Below are positions 61,169 to 64,000 of a stretch of 64,000 nt of DNA, in pieces. This DNA comes from Brevipalpus yothersi. Lineage: Eukaryota; Arthropoda; Arachnida; Trombidiformes; Tenuipalpidae. The translations under genes were made by a program, and so were the position numbers. How positions within the stretch are numbered: position 1 is the stretch's first letter; each line of letters begins with the position of its first letter. The stretch spans positions 124,001-188,000 of the forward strand of contig QZCP01000679.1 in assembly GCA_003956705.1 (NCBI GenBank), written 5' to 3'. The notes under the pieces were generated by a model. It had not been told where the DNA came from, searched no databases, and saw only the letters and a program-made list of their open reading frames with translations.

Positions 61169-61573
61169 GGTCACAGATCAGTCAAATCAGATCACAATCA
61201 AACTATGTCAATACAGAGAATATCATAAAATCAGAAGACAAATTGAGCTTATTTCGTTTTCAAGAATCAGATTATTGAATCATATTATGATAACATGAAT
61301 CACATTCACAGCTGATTTTCAGACTTGCTCTGTGAAAATGTAAACAAAATGATGACGAAATGCAAAGCTTAACAAATCAAAAATGATGTCCACTGAGTTG
61401 TGTTTTCGAGTTGAATTTTTTTCGATCATCAATTCGTTTACATCAATATCTTGAATTTGACTTCGTTCTGCAAGATACCATACCATGTCATATCGATGGT
61501 AAGAGAACGAATTGATAGACTAAAGAAAATAGAATCACTGCCATAGCTGATACATTCTCAAAAGAATGTGGAC

Positions 61574-61591
61574 AAAGGACATGTCCGGAAA
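61574..61591 (+). repeat. Left 18-bp inverted repeat flanking the SWIM locus
   Basis: AAAGGACATGTCCGGAAA. Its exact reverse complement is at 63363-63380, so the two copies point inward around the SWIM gene. The core GGACATGTCC is itself a 10-bp palindrome. Confidence 0.85.
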
Positions 61592-61727
61592 TGGCCTGTT
61601 TGGGATTTTGAAAGTTTTAATCGATTCTAGACGAACTTTCGACGAGGATCACGAATATCAGGTCAAAAATTATGCCAGATGAACTAAATTCGAGATGAGA
61701 AAAAAAATGTTCTGAAGACCGAATAGT

Positions 61728-61769
61728 GATAACACTTTCTTATCTTTTATCGAGAGTGAGATAAGATGA
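61728..61769. repeat. GATA hairpin repeat, copy A
   Basis: TCTTATCT (61738-61745) and AGATAAGA (61759-61766) form a perfect 8-bp inverted repeat with a 13-nt loop. The surrounding about 41 bp matches copy B at 61860 with about four differences. Confidence 0.8.
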
Positions 61770-61859
61770 GACATATCTCAGGTCCCGGAAATTGGGAGAA
61801 GTTGGTCAAAGTAAGCTTTTTTCGATATTTTCAAAGTCAAGAAGGAGAAAACTTTAACT

Positions 61860-61901
61860 GATAACATTTTCTTATCTTTCATCGGAAGTGAGATAAGATG
61901 A
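61860..61901. repeat. GATA hairpin repeat, copy B
   Basis: The same arms occur at 61870-61877 and 61891-61898, with the same 13-nt loop, 132 bp to the right of copy A and in the same orientation. Confidence 0.8.
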
Positions 61902-62149
61902 AGTGTAACTCATGCCTCACTTGTTGGGCAGAGTTTATCAAAAATATCTTTTGATTGCCTCATCCTTAGTTTAATTCATCGAATTCATTCTATTCAATCA
62001 AAGAATACCAGAGCCCTGTCAGTGTTAAACAGCCAGCACCACGTGAAGGTAGGGATGGATTTTGACTGACCACGGACAGTTTTTTAAAGTGGTTGTCCTC
62101 GCCTCCACTTGCTTGATATTTATGGAGCTCGCACTTTGAAGCCCTTCTC

Positions 62150-62686
62150 ATGGAGCAGGTCAAGCCCACTCTTCTGCTCAGGAGGACTCAGTCCCTTATC
62201 AATTCTGATACTGGAACTTATGGTCCAAAGTGGATCAACAGCTACAAGACAGAGTGTCGGAAAAAAGGTTTACATACTAGCGTAAGTATTTCGAAAAGTG
62301 GAAAGCATATTCGACTTACCAAGTTTTCTATCTTCCAGTTAAGGTTACACCAAGATCCCTTAGAGTTTCTTGAGGCTTTTGCCACCTATGGTATTGATGT
62401 TGACTCCCCTTATTTTCTACGAGCCAAACTTCCATCGAGATTCCGTAGGAACAAGGTTTATCAAGTATTTGTCTTGATTGATCTTGATGGAGAAGGGACA
62501 GAAAGAGCCGTCGATTGGTACTGCAAATGCATGTCTGGCCGAAGGACCATAAGTCCTTGTGAGCATGCACTTTGCTTGCTATCAATCGTCGGAAGTGGTT
62601 TTGAGAGTCCTGCTCCAGCTTCTCCGCTCGATCATGCCCTTGATCGAATTCAGGGGAGAACTGAAAGCTCTCAAGTGGATTGGTAG
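62150..62686 (+). CDS. Small SWIM-type zinc-finger protein, possibly transposon-derived
   Basis: Proposed exons 62150-62281 and 62339-62686 give 159 residues. The 57-bp intron has GTAAGT and TTCCAG borders but is in frame and stop-free, so an unspliced 178-residue form is possible. The recognisable part is WYCKCMSGRRTISPCEHALC, a CxC-x9-CxH SWIM zinc-binding motif at about residues 106-120 of the spliced form. It is preceded by VYQVFVLIDLD, a strand typical just before SWIM fingers. SWIM fingers occur in MULE transposases, MEKK1 and ZSWIM proteins. The short length, lack of a transposase core and flanking 18-bp inverted repeats suggest a transposon relic or a domesticated fragment. No DDE core is visible. 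An upstream exon cannot be excluded. Confidence 0.6.
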   Translation: MEQVKPTLLLRRTQSLINSDTGTYGPKWINSYKTECRKKGLHTSVSISKSGKHIRLTKFSIFQLRLHQDPLEFLEAFATYGIDVDSPYFLRAKLPSRFRRNKVYQVFVLIDLDGEGTERAVDWYCKCMSGRRTISPCEHALCLLSIVGSGFESPAPASPLDHALDRIQGRTESSQVDW

Positions 62687-63253
62687 GTATTCGAAACAAA
62701 CATGAGTCTCCCCTCTCTTGATCAGTCATATTCTTGATCTCTTTTCAGAATACCAAGAAATTTTGGCCTATTTTTTAGTTAATACTCATTGTATGATTTA
62801 CTCATTTATCTTGTATTGCTTTTTATGTACAATTTTCGATCACATTTAATCCATTCATGAAAATAACACCCAATCTCCAACAAAAAATCATGTTCATATT
62901 TCACTCTATTACATAATGAAGAAAACGCGACTGATGAATCAATGCCGGGAAAGCAATTGAGCTAGTTAAGTTATGAACTGAGAAGGTCCATTCCTATTCA
63001 AAATCATAGAGACGAGGAATCACCAACTCAATTATCAATTATCATGATTAACCCTACAGACTCTTCTCAATCTATCAAAAAAATCAACATTTTTTGAAAA
63101 AAATCATTTTTCACTTCTAAAAATTCACTCAAACTGAGATAATAACTCATTCATGAATGATCTAATCTAAAATCATGCATCTTGTGTGCTTATCAGCAAA
63201 AATCCGCGATTTTTGACTGTTTTGATGCCGAACTTTGAACCCCGGAAACTTCC

Positions 63254-63266
63254 TGACCTTTGACCT
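63254..63266 (-). promoter_or_regulatory. Perfect DR1 nuclear-receptor element
   Basis: The minus strand reads AGGTCA-A-AGGTCA, two exact half-sites with one-base spacing. This is the optimal DR1 for HNF4 or RXR/USP-type receptors. Whether it is used is unknown. Confidence 0.5.
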
Positions 63267-63362
63267 GGGCAGCCCAAAATTGGTATCATAGTAATCTGTA
63301 GTTGATGTACTTTCAGAATATATAATTTTTATCAAAATCGGACATGGGCCAAAAAAGCCCGT

Positions 63363-63380
63363 TTTCCGGACATGTCCTTT
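63363..63380 (-). repeat. Right 18-bp inverted repeat flanking the SWIM locus
   Basis: TTTCCGGACATGTCCTTT, the exact reverse complement of 61574-61591. I see no obvious target-site duplication outside the pair. Confidence 0.85.
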
Positions 63381-63467
63381 AATCAACGAAACTCTCATGA
63401 TCCAAGCAAATGTTCAACACATGTACTGATAAGAGTAGAAATGTTAATATATTTAGATAGATCAGTA

Positions 63468-63980
63468 TCAACGGAGACAGGTAAGATGTCTTCCTCCATC
63501 AACTGACAATGTCACACCAGTGATAAAGCTTGATTGTGAGTCATCGGCAAGAAATTGTATCGCTTTTGCCACTTCCTCTGGATTCCCTGGTCGTCCGAGA
63601 GGATGAGTAGTTTTCGATCGTTCCAAGAATGCTTGATATTCTTGATCATTCATACCTCCACGTCTATGAATCTCAGTGATTATCACCCCAGGATTAACTG
63701 CATTCACCCTCACGCCATCAGGAGCCAATTCAAGAGCAGCACATCTGGTCAAATGATCCAAACTAGCCTTGCTGGTATTGTAAACTGCTACACCGGCGAA
63801 TGATCGCAAACCGTTAACACTCGATACGTTAACAATGTTACCCTTGGTCAGTTTGAGGTGTGGAATGGCAAGCTGCATTAAATGATAGCATGATCGAACG
63901 TTTATATTCATCACCTCATCGAAGTCTGCCAATGGAGTAGTCTCAACTGTTCCTTTCTTGATGATACCGGCATTATTGAT
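63468..63980 (-). CDS. Short-chain dehydrogenase/reductase, 3' exon only
   Basis: C-terminal exon of a classical SDR (NAD(P)-dependent oxidoreductase, FabG/DHRS-like); the 5' exons lie beyond the right edge. The exon opens after a CCCATAG acceptor with INNAG (the conserved NNAG), then MNINVRSCYHLMQLAIPHL, GNIVNVSSVNG with the catalytic Ser, YNTSK (catalytic YxxxK), GVRVNAVNPGVIITEIH and the C-terminal SFITGVTLSVDGGRHL. The cofactor-binding TGxxxGIG is in the missing part. The substrate cannot be told. It is not closely similar to the SPR-like gene at 22451. Confidence 0.9.
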   Translation of the reverse strand: MNNAGIIKKGTVETTPLADFDEVMNINVRSCYHLMQLAIPHLKLTKGNIVNVSSVNGLRSFAGVAVYNTSKASLDHLTRCAALELAPDGVRVNAVNPGVIITEIHRRGGMNDQEYQAFLERSKTTHPLGRPGNPEEVAKAIQFLADDSQSSFITGVTLSVDGGRHLTCLR

Positions 63981-64000
63981 CTATGGGAGGAATAAGATGG

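Larger units (their letters stand above)
61169..62149. other. Region upstream of the SWIM gene: left inverted repeat and two GATA hairpins
   Basis: 980 bp without recognised coding sequence. From 61574 it lies inside the inverted-repeat-bounded interval. It holds the paired GATA-type hairpins listed separately and the CHMP2B promoter at its left end. Confidence 0.55.
62687..63467. other. 3' side of the SWIM locus
   Basis: Contains a DR1 element at 63254-63266, a GGGC-A6-GCCC small hairpin near 63347-63361, and the right inverted repeat at 63363-63380. No coding sequence is recognised; the minus frame 63162-63398 overlaps the repeat and has no motif. Confidence 0.55.

Overview
The window is nuclear DNA of a small-genome arthropod. 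Genes are split by short GT-AG introns (mostly about 50-110 bp), intergenic DNA is AT-rich, and there are many pure (GA)n/(TC)n and (GT)n microsatellites. The cuticle protein at 17670-18477 carries an arachnid-like form of the Rebers-Riddiford chitin-binding consensus. Together with the compact genes this suggests a chelicerate, most likely an acariform mite; that placement is inference. I see no prokaryotic, viral, CRISPR or operon features.

Layout, left to right: a LARP4-type RNA-binding protein whose 3' end lies outside the window (minus, 1-4972); a divergent ten-exon beta-tubulin (minus, 7907-10423); DCAF7/WDR68 (minus, 12008-13329); a thrombospondin (minus, 14583-17374); an RR cuticle protein (minus, 17670-18477) head to head with an unrecognised Arg/Glu-rich secreted protein (plus, 19892-21040), both with clear TATA boxes; URM1 (plus, 21849-22178); a sepiapterin reductase-like SDR (plus, 22451-23316); the N-glycan enzyme MGAT2 (plus, 25435-27289); the nonsense-mediated decay kinase SMG1 as an almost intronless 7.4-kb gene (minus, 28085-35530); a small secreted Cys-containing protein (minus, 36645-36992); a tandem array of six SLC35G-type EamA transporter paralogues (minus, 37335-51788); Polo kinase (minus, 53623-55845); tRNA-Lys(CTT) (minus, 56184-56256); glutamate-cysteine ligase catalytic subunit (plus, 56979-59520); the ESCRT-III subunit CHMP2B (minus, 60175-61168); a small SWIM-zinc-finger gene (plus, 62150-62686) inside a region bounded by perfect 18-bp inverted repeats; and the 3' exon of another short-chain dehydrogenase (minus, 63468-63980).

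Most genes are single-copy housekeeping genes with no functional link to each other. The structured parts are the six-gene SLC35G array, which shares one intron position and has two subgroups, and the inverted-repeat-bounded SWIM locus at 61574-63380. The SWIM locus also holds two GATA-type hairpins and a perfect DR1 nuclear-receptor element, and it is the best candidate for something undescribed. Two conserved genes appear to have lost a defining domain: LARP4 has no visible La motif, and thrombospondin has no visible N-terminal domain or coiled coil.
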